DNA of 64,000 nucleotides from CAVVFX01 sp963747535 (GCA_963747535.1 CAVVFX010000015.1:1-64000); one strand, 5' to 3'. Counted from the first letter of the stretch, positions 34,399-43,290 are shown. Numbers and translations: made by a program. The notes: generated from the sequence alone by a model not told the origin.

Positions 34399-34770
34399 AT
34401 CGCAGGCTTCCCAAAGCGTGTCCGGCTGCTACGACCCAGCGAATTCCGCAAAGTATATGACCACGGCTTCCGTCACAGCGGACCGTTGTTTGCGGCGTTT
34501 TGTCTGGCCGGAAGAGGCACCGGTCCGCGTATTGGCTTTACTACGCCACGAACCGTTGGCAAATCCGTTCTCCGCAATCGACTCAAGCGACGGGTCCGCG
34601 AAGTTGTGCGCGTCCGGCTCGCGGAATTGATTGCACCGTGGGACATCGTCATCAATCCCCGCCGGCCGCTGGCCAACTGTCCGTTCGAGGATCTGGAACA
34701 GGAAATCCAGAAGCTCTTTCGCCGCTGCAATCAATCTGCGTCGCAGCGCTCCGTGGCTACAAAGCCCTGA
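34399..34770 (+). CDS. rnpA: Ribonuclease P protein component, non-canonical start
   Basis: The protein subunit of RNase P, which trims tRNA 5' leaders. Homology starts at GFPKRVRLLRPSEFRKVYDHG, and the RNR box is VGKSVLRNRLKRRVREVV. Between the in-frame stop at 34384 and the Leu codon TTG at 34486 there is no ATG, GTG or TTG. Starting at 34486 would delete the N-terminal helix and central-cleft aromatics. An ATC at 34399 follows AAGG (34386-34389) by 9 bp and fits the homology start, so I place the start there. CTG at 34426 is another option, and a sequencing error is possible. Confidence 0.85.
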   Translation: MAGFPKRVRLLRPSEFRKVYDHGFRHSGPLFAAFCLAGRGTGPRIGFTTPRTVGKSVLRNRLKRRVREVVRVRLAELIAPWDIVINPRRPLANCPFEDLEQEIQKLFRRCNQSASQRSVATKP

Positions 34771-35003
34771 TCTCTCCCTGGTTGCCGTCGGCCTGCCGCT
34801 TTTATCCCACCTGCTCGGAGTACATGCGCCAGGCTATCGAACTGCATGGAGTTCCGAAAGGGATCTGGCTGGGAACCATGCGTCTGGGGAAATGCCATCC
34901 CTTCCATAAGGGCGGTGTGGATCCGGTGCCCGAACCGAGGCAAACAGAACCCCTCCACCTCGCCAGCCGTACCTCTAATAAGAACCTCCGTCAGACATAT
35001 TGA
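34725..35003 (+). CDS. yidD: Membrane protein insertion efficiency factor YidD (start uncertain)
   Basis: A small amphipathic protein that assists YidC/Sec membrane insertion. Its signature is ALRGYKALISPWLPSACRFYPTCSEY, followed by GTMRLGKCHPFHKGG and VDPVPEP; three conserved Cys are present. It overlaps the end of rnpA in another frame. As with rnpA, no ATG/GTG/TTG lies just before the homology: candidates are CTG 34725, ATC 34734, or a GTG at 34638 that would add an unlike tail. The C-terminal extension past PEP is polar and unconserved-looking. The next gene starts 2 bp after its stop. Confidence 0.8.
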   Translation: MQSICVAALRGYKALISPWLPSACRFYPTCSEYMRQAIELHGVPKGIWLGTMRLGKCHPFHKGGVDPVPEPRQTEPLHLASRTSNKNLRQTY

Positions 35004-35005
35004 AA

Positions 35006-36760
35006 ATGAGTACTGAACCCAACAAGCCCGACTCGAAGGACCCGGCGGTCAGCATGCGAATGCTGCTGGCATTTGCACTAACCGGCCTGGTTATCTTCGG
35101 CACGCCATACTTCTATAAGGCCATCGGCATCAAGATGCCGGAGAAGACCGAGCAGCCAGCCGCCACGCCGCAGAATAATCCCACTACGCCGCCGCAGTCC
35201 GCCACGTCCACTCCCGCCACGTCCACTCCCGCCACGGCCGCAGCACCGGCGGCGCAGCCTGTAGCCCAACCTGTGGCAACGCCCGCCGGATCTGTCGCAG
35301 CTTCCGCTGAAGAAACCATCACTCTCGACACCGATCTTTATCACGTGATCTTCTCTAACCGCGGGGGTGTGGTAAAAAGCTGGACGCTCAAGAAGTTCCC
35401 CGATCATGCCGGTAAGCCCCTGGATGTGGTGAATGCCGCTGCCGTACAGAAAGCCGGCTATCCGTTTCATTACGAGTTCCGTAACACAAAACCTCCGGTT
35501 GATCTTAACCAGGCACTCTTCAAGGCGACTGAGGCCCCGGACGGTCTCAGCGTAACTTTTGAATACTCGAACAGTGGAGTAGCAGCCAGCAAGGCGTTCA
35601 ATTTCCAACGCGACAGCTACCTCCTGCAGATCGAATCCACAGCCACGATGAGCGGGCAACCGCTGCCGCATCTTCTCGCCTGGCGAGGTGGTTTCGGCGA
35701 TATGGCGGTTCCCAATCCTTCTTCGCAGGAAAGTGAAGTTTACTACGATACCGCGACGGGTAAGGTAGACCGGGAGAAGGCCAAAGCGGCCAAAGGCGGA
35801 CCGCTGGAAAAGAACGGAACATTTGCCTGGGTCGGCGTCGAGGACCAGTATTTCGCCGCGGTATTCCTCCCCCCCGAAGCTGTATCTCTCCAGACCACCA
35901 TCTTCGACGATCAGGCCAAGACCCCGTTCAACAGCAGCGAAGAATCGTTTGTCGGACTGGCGGTTGGAGGAGACGGCACCAATCGCCTGGAACTCTATCT
36001 CGGTCCCAAAGACCCGGAGACTCTTCGCAAGCTGAACCCGAAACTCGAATCGATCGTCGACTTCGGCTGGTTCGCCATCATCGCCAGGCCGCTGTTCCTC
36101 TCACTTCACTGGATGAACACTAGCTGGTTCCACAATTACGGCTGGTCGATCATCGCTGCGACCGTGATTATCAACCTGTTCCTCTTCCCACTAAAGCTCG
36201 CGAACCTGAAGTCGATGCGGAAGATGCAGGCGCTTCAGCCGGAAATCGCCAAGATTAACGAGAAATACAAGAGCCTCCCTCTGCGCGATCCCAAGCAGGC
36301 GGATAAGAATGCCGAGATGATGGCTCTGTATTCGAAGGCCGGCACCAACCCGATGTCGGGTTGCATCCCCATGCTGATCCAGATGCCCTTCCTTTTCGCC
36401 TTCTACAAGGTGCTGGCCGTGTCGATTGCGCTGCGCGGGGCAAGCTGGTTGTGGGTTAGCGACCTTTCTCAGCCCGAGCAGATCGCGATCCGTGTTCTAC
36501 CGATTGTCCTGGTGATCACTGGTTTCATCATGCAGAAGATGACTCCGATGACCACGGTCGACCCCAGCCAGCAGAAGACCATGATGCTGATGCCCCTGAT
36601 GATGGGCTTCATCTTCTATCAGGCCTCCAGCGGGCTGGTGTTATACTGGCTCACTGGTAATTTGGTGGGAATTGCGCAACAGTGGTTGTTGAACAAGGCA
36701 ATGCCCAAGCCAGAGGCGCCGACACCCGTAGTCAAGGATCTTAAGAAAAGCAGGAAATAG
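35006..36760 (+). CDS. yidC: Membrane protein insertase YidC
   Basis: YidC/Oxa1 insertase, about 584 residues. The N-terminal membrane helix (about 17-37) is followed by a Pro/Ala/Thr-rich linker, a large periplasmic beta domain (about 95-340), and the five-helix core (about 355-565) with the conserved stretches NYGWSIIAATVIINLFLFPL, LKLANLKSMRKMQALQPEI, GCIPMLIQMPFLFAFYKVL and FIFYQASSGLVLYWLTGNL. The hydrophilic-groove Arg is probably the one in KSMRKMQ. ATG at 35006 is used; the TTG at 35000 overlapping the yidD stop is an alternative. It is followed closely by jag. Confidence 0.95.
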   Translation: MSTEPNKPDSKDPAVSMRMLLAFALTGLVIFGTPYFYKAIGIKMPEKTEQPAATPQNNPTTPPQSATSTPATSTPATAAAPAAQPVAQPVATPAGSVAASAEETITLDTDLYHVIFSNRGGVVKSWTLKKFPDHAGKPLDVVNAAAVQKAGYPFHYEFRNTKPPVDLNQALFKATEAPDGLSVTFEYSNSGVAASKAFNFQRDSYLLQIESTATMSGQPLPHLLAWRGGFGDMAVPNPSSQESEVYYDTATGKVDREKAKAAKGGPLEKNGTFAWVGVEDQYFAAVFLPPEAVSLQTTIFDDQAKTPFNSSEESFVGLAVGGDGTNRLELYLGPKDPETLRKLNPKLESIVDFGWFAIIARPLFLSLHWMNTSWFHNYGWSIIAATVIINLFLFPLKLANLKSMRKMQALQPEIAKINEKYKSLPLRDPKQADKNAEMMALYSKAGTNPMSGCIPMLIQMPFLFAFYKVLAVSIALRGASWLWVSDLSQPEQIAIRVLPIVLVITGFIMQKMTPMTTVDPSQQKTMMLMPLMMGFIFYQASSGLVLYWLTGNLVGIAQQWLLNKAMPKPEAPTPVVKDLKKSRK

Positions 36761-36763
36761 CCG

Positions 36764-37468
36764 TTGAGCGAAGCCAAGTATACCCTCTCCGAAACTGGGC
36801 CCAAGATCGATCAGTTCCTGCGGCCCGTACTGAAGAACGGAGGGTTCGACCTGCAATTCGAGATTGCCGCGGGCGCATCCGCGGATCCCGAGATTGAAAA
36901 CCCGGAAGTGATCGTCCGGTTCAGTGGCAGAGATGTGGACATCCTCCTGGCCAATCGGGCCGAGTTCCTGCTCGCCTTGGAGCACGTTACCATGGAGGCG
37001 CTGGCTATTCCGTCGGAAGACCACAGCCGGCTCTCCTTCGATGCCAACGACTATCGTATGCTGCGTATCGAGGAACTCCGGATGAGCGCCCTCGCGGCGG
37101 CCGAAAAAGTCCATCGTACCGGTCAGTATTTCGAGTTCAACCCCATGAACAGCCGTGAGCGCCGTGTCATTCACATCGCGCTCCGTAACGATGCGGGTGT
37201 CAGAAGCGAAAGCCTCGGCTGGGGTCCCCAGCGGCACGTGATCGTCTATCCGGCTTCGATGGCCAGTCTTCCCGAGCCGCCTAAACCTGGACCCGAGGCT
37301 TACCGGGATCACCGGCAGGGCCCTAGCGGAAGCTATAGTGGACACGGCGCCGGATTTCGAACCGGTGGTGGTCCACCTCGTGGCGATCGCGATCGCGGTG
37401 GCCGAGGCGGAGACCGGCGTGGAGACCGGCGCGGCGGCCCACCCCGCGGTCCGCGTCCTCCGCGCTAG
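36764..37468 (+). CDS. jag: Jag/KhpB-type RNA-binding protein (KH-R3H) with RGG-rich tail
   Basis: A 234-residue RNA-binding protein encoded directly after yidC, as usual. The middle (about 75-125) matches the KH-like part and the R3H domain is recognisable at about 125-165 (FNPMNSRERRVIHIALRND, GVRSESLGWGPQRHVIVYP). The N-terminal about 70 residues differ from the usual Jag-N. The C-terminal about 40 residues are an Arg/Gly-rich tail with repeated RGG-like units, a feature of RNA-binding proteins. The start is TTG at 36764 with AGGAA upstream. Confidence 0.85.
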   Translation: MSEAKYTLSETGPKIDQFLRPVLKNGGFDLQFEIAAGASADPEIENPEVIVRFSGRDVDILLANRAEFLLALEHVTMEALAIPSEDHSRLSFDANDYRMLRIEELRMSALAAAEKVHRTGQYFEFNPMNSRERRVIHIALRNDAGVRSESLGWGPQRHVIVYPASMASLPEPPKPGPEAYRDHRQGPSGSYSGHGAGFRTGGGPPRGDRDRGGRGGDRRGDRRGGPPRGPRPPR

Positions 37469-37574
37469 CCCTATGCTTTGGTGGCGAGTGTCGGGCAGCC
37501 CATAAGAGAGCCGCCTGAAAGGCGTCTGCGGCCAAGCTTGACCATCCCACAGTTTGGATAGTCTGCCCAGCAGC

Positions 37575-38906
37575 ATGAACCCCCATGACGATATAGTCGC
37601 CCTTTCCACGCCTCCGGGCCGGTCTGGCATCGGAATTGTCCGACTCTCAGGGAAACGCGCCCTCGCCATCACCGGCGACATTCTTCGCCGTCCCCCAAAC
37701 TGGCGCCCCCGCGTAGCCACTCTGGCAGAACTAACCGACAAAGACGGTAATACTCTGGACCAGGTTCTCATCACATATTTCCAGGGCCCCAGATCCTACA
37801 CAGGAGAAGATGTAGTCGAGATCGGGTGCCACGGCTCCCCGGTGATCCTCCGGGCTTGTGTCGACCGCGCCATCGGGGCCGGCGCGCGCCTGGCCGAACC
37901 GGGCGAGTTCACCCTACGCGCGCTCCTCAACGGCCGCATTGACCTGCCGCAAGCCGAAGCCGTACGCAGCCTCATTGAGGCCACGACCCTCTATCAGGCC
38001 CGCGTCGCCGTCCAGCAACTTGAAGGCTCCATCTCCCGCCGGCTGTCGCCGGTCAAAGCCCAACTGGTAGAGTTGATCGCTCTTCTCGAAGCCGGCATCG
38101 ACTTCGCCGAGGATGACATCAGCGTCGCTCCCCCCGAAGAAATTCTCCGCCGTCTGTCACCCGTCGGGGACGCCGTAAACCGCATGGTTCGCAGCTACGA
38201 ATTCGGATCGCTGGTTTCCGCGGGGTTAACCCTTGCCATTGTCGGCCAACCCAATACGGGAAAGAGCAGCCTGTTCAACGCGCTCCTTGAGCAGGAACGC
38301 GCCATCGTGACCGACATCCCTGGCACTACTCGCGATCTGGTGTCCGAAGTCGCTGCTATCGAAGGCATCCCGGTCCGGTTGGTCGATACGGCCGGTATCC
38401 GGGAAGGCGAAGGGCTCGTCGAAAAGCTCGGAATCGAGCGCAGCTACCAGGCTATGGCAGACGCCGATGTGACGTTGGTAGTTGTCGATCTTTCACGGCC
38501 CGAGTCCCCGCGAGACGTCGAACTGATCGAGCACGCGAGACGGCAAGGACGCTATCTGGTCGCAGGCAACAAAGCCGATCTTCCACGTTGTCGCAGCGCG
38601 GAGGGAACGATCGTCGTTTCCGCTCAGACCCGCCAGGGCATTCCCGATCTCAGGCGAGCCATCATCCCGGCCCCGGACAACGCGGCGGAGTCAGGCCTGA
38701 TCACCAGCCTGCGCCAGGAGCGGCTCCTGCGAGAATGCCAGGAAGCGCTCGACCAGGCACGCACCGCGGCGTCCACCGGCATCCCTCACGAAATGCTTCT
38801 GCTCGACTTGTACGAAGCCCTTCGCACGCTCGATGGCATCACAGGTGCCACGACGGCAGATGATATTCTTAACCGCATCTTCTCCACCTTTTGCATAGGA
38901 AAGTGA
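37575..38906 (+). CDS. mnmE: tRNA modification GTPase MnmE
   Basis: Acts with MnmG to form 5-carboxymethylaminomethyl-uridine at tRNA wobble position 34. The N-terminal folate-binding domain (about 1-115; DDIVALSTPPGRSGIGIVRLSG) is followed by a helical domain and an inserted G domain: GQPNTGKSSLFNALL (G1), IPGTTRDLV (G2), DTAGI (G3) and NKAD (G4). It ends in the invariant CIGK. I start at the ATG at 37575; the TTG at 37554 adds seven codons. mnmG does not follow; a REP hairpin and a ferredoxin gene do. Confidence 0.95.
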   Translation: MNPHDDIVALSTPPGRSGIGIVRLSGKRALAITGDILRRPPNWRPRVATLAELTDKDGNTLDQVLITYFQGPRSYTGEDVVEIGCHGSPVILRACVDRAIGAGARLAEPGEFTLRALLNGRIDLPQAEAVRSLIEATTLYQARVAVQQLEGSISRRLSPVKAQLVELIALLEAGIDFAEDDISVAPPEEILRRLSPVGDAVNRMVRSYEFGSLVSAGLTLAIVGQPNTGKSSLFNALLEQERAIVTDIPGTTRDLVSEVAAIEGIPVRLVDTAGIREGEGLVEKLGIERSYQAMADADVTLVVVDLSRPESPRDVELIEHARRQGRYLVAGNKADLPRCRSAEGTIVVSAQTRQGIPDLRRAIIPAPDNAAESGLITSLRQERLLRECQEALDQARTAASTGIPHEMLLLDLYEALRTLDGITGATTADDILNRIFSTFCIGK

Positions 38907-38950
38907 CACAGCGCGCCTATGCTGCAAAGCTCTGCCGGCCGAAGAATCGT

Positions 38951-38997
38951 CTGCTGCGCAGGCGGGCAGACCACAAACAACCATGGTCCGCCCCACG
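38951..38997. repeat. REP-I hairpin
   Basis: CTGCTGCGCAG (partner hairpin) is followed by GGGCAGACCA at 38964-38973 and TGGTCCGCC at 38984-38992, then CCACGG. One stem position is mismatched (C for T). Confidence 0.75.
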
Positions 38998-39052
38998 GAA
39001 ACGGACTCAAGTTTGCGGTGAATGCGCGCTGTGTTACCCTGTCGAATTCGAG

Positions 39053-39406
39053 ATGAGTCTTTTCAAACGAACCCCCAAACCTACAGCAACCGTCACCTAC
39101 ATTTCGTCGTCCGGCAACAAGCGTGAGGTCGCGGTTCCGATTGGCTCTTCTGTCATGGAGGGCGCGGTGAACAACGGAGTCGACGGCATCGTCGCGGAGT
39201 GCGGCGGCGCGTGCATGTGTGCCACCTGTCACGTGTACGTAGACCCAAGCTGGCTCGATCGTCTTCAACCCATCGCGGAAGATGAAGAGGAAATGTTGAA
39301 CAATACTTTTGCGAAACGCCAACCCAACAGTCGTCTGGGATGTCAGATTCCCGTGACCGAATCGCTTGACGGACTGATCGTCACCACACCAGAGGCACAG
39401 CAGTAA
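39053..39406 (+). CDS. Adrenodoxin/putidaredoxin-type [2Fe-2S] ferredoxin
   Basis: A 117-residue soluble electron carrier. The four cluster ligands have the vertebrate-type spacing C50-x5-C56-x2-C59-x37-C97 (segment ECGGACMCATCHVYV and then SRLGCQIP). It is followed 2 bp later by a matching FAD reductase, so the pair forms an NAD(P)H-to-ferredoxin electron-transfer chain, as for cytochrome P450s or Rieske oxygenases. No such oxygenase is encoded in this window. A short N-terminal tail (residues 1-10) precedes the beta-grasp fold. Confidence 0.9.
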   Translation: MSLFKRTPKPTATVTYISSSGNKREVAVPIGSSVMEGAVNNGVDGIVAECGGACMCATCHVYVDPSWLDRLQPIAEDEEEMLNNTFAKRQPNSRLGCQIPVTESLDGLIVTTPEAQQ

Positions 39407-39408
39407 AC

Positions 39409-40620
39409 ATGTCCGTAGTGATCGCCGGAGCCGGACAGGGCGGCTTCCAGGTTGCGGCTTCATTGCGGACCGAAGGCTACGAAGGCAGTATCACGCTGAT
39501 TGGCGACGAGCCCGGCCTGCCCTATCAGAAGCCTCCACTCTCCAAGGGGTACATGGCAGGGAAGCAGGACGTCGACGCCACGCACCTTCGGCCCGAGGCA
39601 TTCTACCGGGACAATCGAATCGACCTCCTGTCGGGCGAGCGGATTACCCAAATCGATCCGCCGAATCACCGCGTCTATCTTGTGTCAGGGAGCGAGGTCC
39701 CTTACGAGCAACTCGTGCTCGCTACCGGAGCACGTAACCGGTTGCTCCCTGCCCAAGGCGCCCGGTTGGACGGGGTCTGTTACCTGCGGACGCGGGAAGA
39801 AGCCATCGACATTCGTCGGCGGCTGGAGGACGCGCAGAACATCGTCATCATCGGGGGAGGATTCATTGGTCTCGAGCTGGCCGCAGTCGCGAGCTCGCTC
39901 GGAAAGCGGGTCGTGGTTGCTGAGGCAAGGGTACGGCTGATGTCGCGCGTGGTTGCGCCGGTCATCTCGGAGTTTTACCGTGAGCTTCACGTGAGTCAGG
40001 GCGTCAGATTCGCGTTTGGGGTGACGACAAGCGAGATGTTGGGCCGCGCGAACAGAGTGTCCGAAGTTGTTTTGAGCGACGGGACCATTCACCCAGCGGA
40101 TCTCGTAGTCGTAGGCATCGGAGTGCTGCCGAATACGGAATTAGCCGAGTCCGCAGGACTTACCGTCACTGATGGTATCGTCGTCGACCAGCACTTGCGG
40201 ACAGCGGCCGAAGACATCTATGCTATCGGCGATTGCGCGTTGCATCCCAATCGATTTGCTGGAGGCGTGGCGCGGATCGAATCCGTACAAAACACGGTCG
40301 ACCAAGCCCGTTGCGTGGCGGCGAGCATCACCGGGCAGCCTCGGCATTACGATGCCGTGCCCTGGTTCTGGACCGACCAATTTAACATCAAGCTGCAGAT
40401 GGTTGGGCTGTCGCAGGGTTGCGATCTTGCCGTCACGCGCGGCGTCCCTGAAAGCCATAAATTCTCCGTCCTCTATTTCAAGCAGAATCAACTCGTGGCT
40501 ATCGATTCCATCAATCGGCCCGCGGACCACATGGCCGGCCGCAAGCTCCTGGCAACCGGCACGTCGCTTACTCCCGAGCAGGCCGGCGATCTCTCCGTCG
40601 ATTTGAAATCATTTGTGTAA
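39409..40620 (+). CDS. FAD-dependent ferredoxin reductase (putidaredoxin/rhodocoxin reductase type)
   Basis: A 403-residue flavoprotein of the class that reduces putidaredoxin-like ferredoxins. The first dinucleotide fold is VVIAGAGQGGFQVAASLR; PYQKPPLSKGY is the family motif; the NAD(P)H fold is NIVIIGGGFIGLELAAVASSLG; and DIYAIGDCALHPN is the FAD-ribityl motif. A C-terminal domain (about 315-400, VPWFWTDQFNIKLQMVGL) completes the family length. Co-transcribed with the ferredoxin 2 bp upstream. The terminal acceptor is not in this window. Confidence 0.92.
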   Translation: MSVVIAGAGQGGFQVAASLRTEGYEGSITLIGDEPGLPYQKPPLSKGYMAGKQDVDATHLRPEAFYRDNRIDLLSGERITQIDPPNHRVYLVSGSEVPYEQLVLATGARNRLLPAQGARLDGVCYLRTREEAIDIRRRLEDAQNIVIIGGGFIGLELAAVASSLGKRVVVAEARVRLMSRVVAPVISEFYRELHVSQGVRFAFGVTTSEMLGRANRVSEVVLSDGTIHPADLVVVGIGVLPNTELAESAGLTVTDGIVVDQHLRTAAEDIYAIGDCALHPNRFAGGVARIESVQNTVDQARCVAASITGQPRHYDAVPWFWTDQFNIKLQMVGLSQGCDLAVTRGVPESHKFSVLYFKQNQLVAIDSINRPADHMAGRKLLATGTSLTPEQAGDLSVDLKSFV

Positions 40621-40784
40621 CCGGCTCGCTCATTCCAGGGGGCGACAATTTGCCGCAAGGCAAAGTCGAGGAAATGAGGTCCCATATTGTGCCCGCTTTT
40701 TACGAAATTGAGCGTGTAGATCCAGGGAGCAGGCGCCAGGAAAAGTTGCCCGCGGAAGAGTACACTACGACAAAGGAGCAGTTC

Positions 40785-41189
40785 ATGAAACGAATTTTGC
40801 TGTTGACTGCATGTTTAACGGCGTTGGCCGGCACGGTCCTCGCACAAGATGACGCCGAATATCAGAAGTGGATGAAGTCTGTTGGGGGCACATCCGGAAG
40901 TTTGCGCAAGAATCTCGAAGCCAAGAATGGAGAGGCGGCGTCAGCCGACGCCAAAAAATTGCAGGAAGTTTTTGAACAGGTGCATAGCTTTTGGCAAAAG
41001 AAGAGTGTAGACGATGCCGCGAAACTCGCGGCCGATGCGCGCGACGGGTATGGTAAAGTCGCCGCAGAGGCATCGGCGGGAAAATTCGAGGAGGCCTCGG
41101 CAACCTTGAAAACGACCTCGGCGACCTGTGGCGGCTGCCACATGGCTCACCGGGAAAAGGCAGCGGACGGCTCGTGGAAAATTAAGTAA
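40785..41189 (+). CDS. Secreted c-type cytochrome with C-terminal CGGCH (cytochrome c'/c556-like)
   Basis: A 134-residue exported haem protein. The ATG at 40785 is chosen because AAAGGAG lies 6-7 bp upstream and a signal peptide (about 1-20, ending at VLAQ) follows. The mature part is all-helical and Lys/Ala-rich; the single haem site is C115-G-G-C118-H119 near the C-terminus, the placement found in four-helix-bundle cytochromes c' and c556. Its length fits that group. Function in periplasmic electron transfer or NO/peroxide binding is unknown. It is transcribed separately from the ferredoxin pair. Confidence 0.8.
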   Translation: MKRILLLTACLTALAGTVLAQDDAEYQKWMKSVGGTSGSLRKNLEAKNGEAASADAKKLQEVFEQVHSFWQKKSVDDAAKLAADARDGYGKVAAEASAGKFEEASATLKTTSATCGGCHMAHREKAADGSWKIK

Positions 41190-41223
41190 TTGTCGGCTCC
41201 GTGGCGCAGCCAGGTTGCCTGTA

Positions 41224-42963
41224 CTATCGCCGTTGCACTGGCACCGGGTTCTGCAAACCAAATGCTTGAACCCGGTCCGTCCCCACAAAAACCCGTCCGT
41301 TGCCGAACGCGGGAGTGTTGTACTTTCCACCGACGTTCAGCATCCCGGGCGTGCTGGTCCATAGCGCCTTGAGCGTCACCGGATCAAGCGCATAGAGAAT
41401 CGGATGTGCGGCATTCGGGTCCGCCAGGGAGGCGCCCCGCGGCACGTTGGCTACCAGCACCCAAACGATCGCGTCATCCGCGCCATGGCTGGTTACCCAA
41501 GGCGAACCCGGCGACAGGAATCCCAGGGTATTCTCCGCAGCTTCCACGGCAACATAGGCCGGGGCTCCCGGCGTCGTAACGATGCGCAGCTTCACGATGC
41601 AGGGCGGGACCGTATCTACGGAAGCCACGGCCGCCTTGCTCGACCCGGTCACGAAAAGAAAATTGCTGCCATCCCCAGTGCGGAAGAACGCGCCAGTAGA
41701 TCGGCCCTTCGCGTAATCGACCGACGCGTACAACTCGGAGTACGGACCAAAGACATTTAATGGACCAGGCTGTCCGAACTGCGGCTGCGGCCCTGGAGCA
41801 AGGAGCGAAACCTCAGTCGAGGGATCGGTGCTGCATGGCGGATGCGAAATCAAACTGCCCGGCAGGTGATCCGGATCCACCAGGTATTGGTTACCCTGCT
41901 TGCCTCCGAACGTGATCAGATGCGGAGTGCTGGTATTGGTCGCTCCAAGGTCGGGGAGGACTACCACCGCGCCGCCCGACAGATCGGCGTCGTCCTGATC
42001 CATCTGGCAGTAATTCCAAGGCGTGTAGGTTCCGATAAGACTCAACGGTGCTCCGGGTCCCCAAACCAGCACTGACTGGCTCCAGTATCCCGGAGCATTG
42101 GTGATCCCGGTCGTGGTGTTGCCGGTAGTGGAGTACACGTTGCCGAGCGAATCCACTGCCGGTCCACCGGATGCCCACATTCCGCCGTTGGCCTGGAGCT
42201 CCGTAGATGGCGCGGCCGAGAACGCGCTGGCCAGAGCCGGCGTAGCCGTATCTACTGCGATCATCCATCCCGCGGCCCGATCGTTGTAGCCGCCAAAGGG
42301 CACATAGAGTAACCGCCCGTCGGGACTCAGATTCAACCCGCCGCGCTGGCTCATTTCGGTGGTCGCCTGAAACGTGGCCGGACCGTTCTGATTGATGGGC
42401 GCAAGAGTCGCTGTGTTGATTGCCAGCGGCCAGCCGGGCAGGATCGACCCATTCGTAATATCAATGGCAAAAACTTCCCACCCTGCGACTACATCGGCCG
42501 AAGCGACGTACAGGCGCGGCGGGGTAGCGTTCAGATCGATGGTGGGGGTCCCCAGAATGCCGATCGGGAGATTGGGGTCAAGTGTGGGGATCGGGGTCGT
42601 CAATTGCCGTCGCCACAGAATCTCCGCAGCAGGCGGTGACGCACTAACCGCATATACGAACCCGTTGTTGGACGCGGCATACACCACCTGACGCCGTCGC
42701 CCACGAATCGTGACGGCGTCGACATACAGCGGAGACGCGTAGAGATGCGGCGGATAAGTAACGCCGTCAATCGTCACGGAATCGAGTTGAGGAGAATTCC
42801 AGAGGGGTCCGAAGGCCCCGCCCGCAACGTTCGCCGGAGTCAGCACGGTTTCTTTCGAGATCCATCCGGTGCGTTGCGGATCGCCGTGGAATGTCAGAAC
42901 ATTGTACTGGCCCGACGCGCATTGCGTGAGTGTGGCGACTGCCAGCCAGGCGCGTAATATCAC
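41224..42963 (-). CDS. Secreted PQQ-like beta-propeller protein
   Basis: A 579-residue exported protein with a short signal peptide (about 1-18). It has repeated propeller blades (LYASPLYVDAVTIRGRRRQVVYAASNNGFVYAV, GTPTIDLNATPPRLYVASAD, GGPAVDSLGNVYSTTGN, GNGRVFVGTDRVQAFG) of the PQQ-binding-like or outer-membrane quinoprotein type. The dehydrogenase catalytic residues of true quinoproteins are not evident, so an extracellular binding or scaffold protein is more likely. It overlaps a small upstream gene by 4 bp, implying co-transcription. Confidence 0.75.
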   Translation of the reverse strand: MILRAWLAVATLTQCASGQYNVLTFHGDPQRTGWISKETVLTPANVAGGAFGPLWNSPQLDSVTIDGVTYPPHLYASPLYVDAVTIRGRRRQVVYAASNNGFVYAVSASPPAAEILWRRQLTTPIPTLDPNLPIGILGTPTIDLNATPPRLYVASADVVAGWEVFAIDITNGSILPGWPLAINTATLAPINQNGPATFQATTEMSQRGGLNLSPDGRLLYVPFGGYNDRAAGWMIAVDTATPALASAFSAAPSTELQANGGMWASGGPAVDSLGNVYSTTGNTTTGITNAPGYWSQSVLVWGPGAPLSLIGTYTPWNYCQMDQDDADLSGGAVVVLPDLGATNTSTPHLITFGGKQGNQYLVDPDHLPGSLISHPPCSTDPSTEVSLLAPGPQPQFGQPGPLNVFGPYSELYASVDYAKGRSTGAFFRTGDGSNFLFVTGSSKAAVASVDTVPPCIVKLRIVTTPGAPAYVAVEAAENTLGFLSPGSPWVTSHGADDAIVWVLVANVPRGASLADPNAAHPILYALDPVTLKALWTSTPGMLNVGGKYNTPAFGNGRVFVGTDRVQAFGLQNPVPVQRR

Positions 42964-43211
42964 TCGCGGTCCAATTCCTTCAACCGGCTATCTAAATAGC
43001 GCAGTGCAGCTTCCAGTTGGCTCCGGTATCGTGCGTGCGTCGCGGTTTCGATGTCATGCAATACCCTCTTGCGGGACATCTGCAGACTCTCTCGCTCCCG
43101 GTCCACGCGCACCTGCTCTACCGTACGTGCAACAGGCTGCGAGGCGGATCGTTTGGTTTCGACCGCCTCCATCTGCGACTCGACTGACTTACTCTCCCAG
43201 CCGCGCGCCAT
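42960..43211 (-). CDS. Small coiled-coil protein upstream of the propeller gene
   Basis: An 83-residue charged, helical protein (MARGWESKSVESQMEAVE at the start, ending RYLDSRLKELDRE). I take the ATG at 43211; an ATG 42 bp upstream is possible. The MARGWESKSVE opening recurs in small acidobacterial proteins as far as I recall, function unknown. It overlaps the propeller gene start by 4 bp. No signal peptide, so it is cytosolic. Confidence 0.55.
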   Translation of the reverse strand: MARGWESKSVESQMEAVETKRSASQPVARTVEQVRVDRERESLQMSRKRVLHDIETATHARYRSQLEAALRYLDSRLKELDRE

Positions 43212-43290
43212 ATCCTTATTGTGAGCCGCATTCGCGCGCGACGCAACACCCACGAAGAAATCGCGCCAGCGTCATAATAGTGGGACTGCC

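Noticed and set aside
34418..34500. GTG at 34418 as the start of rnpA
   Set aside because: It is in a different frame from the RnpA homology and opens an unrelated peptide.
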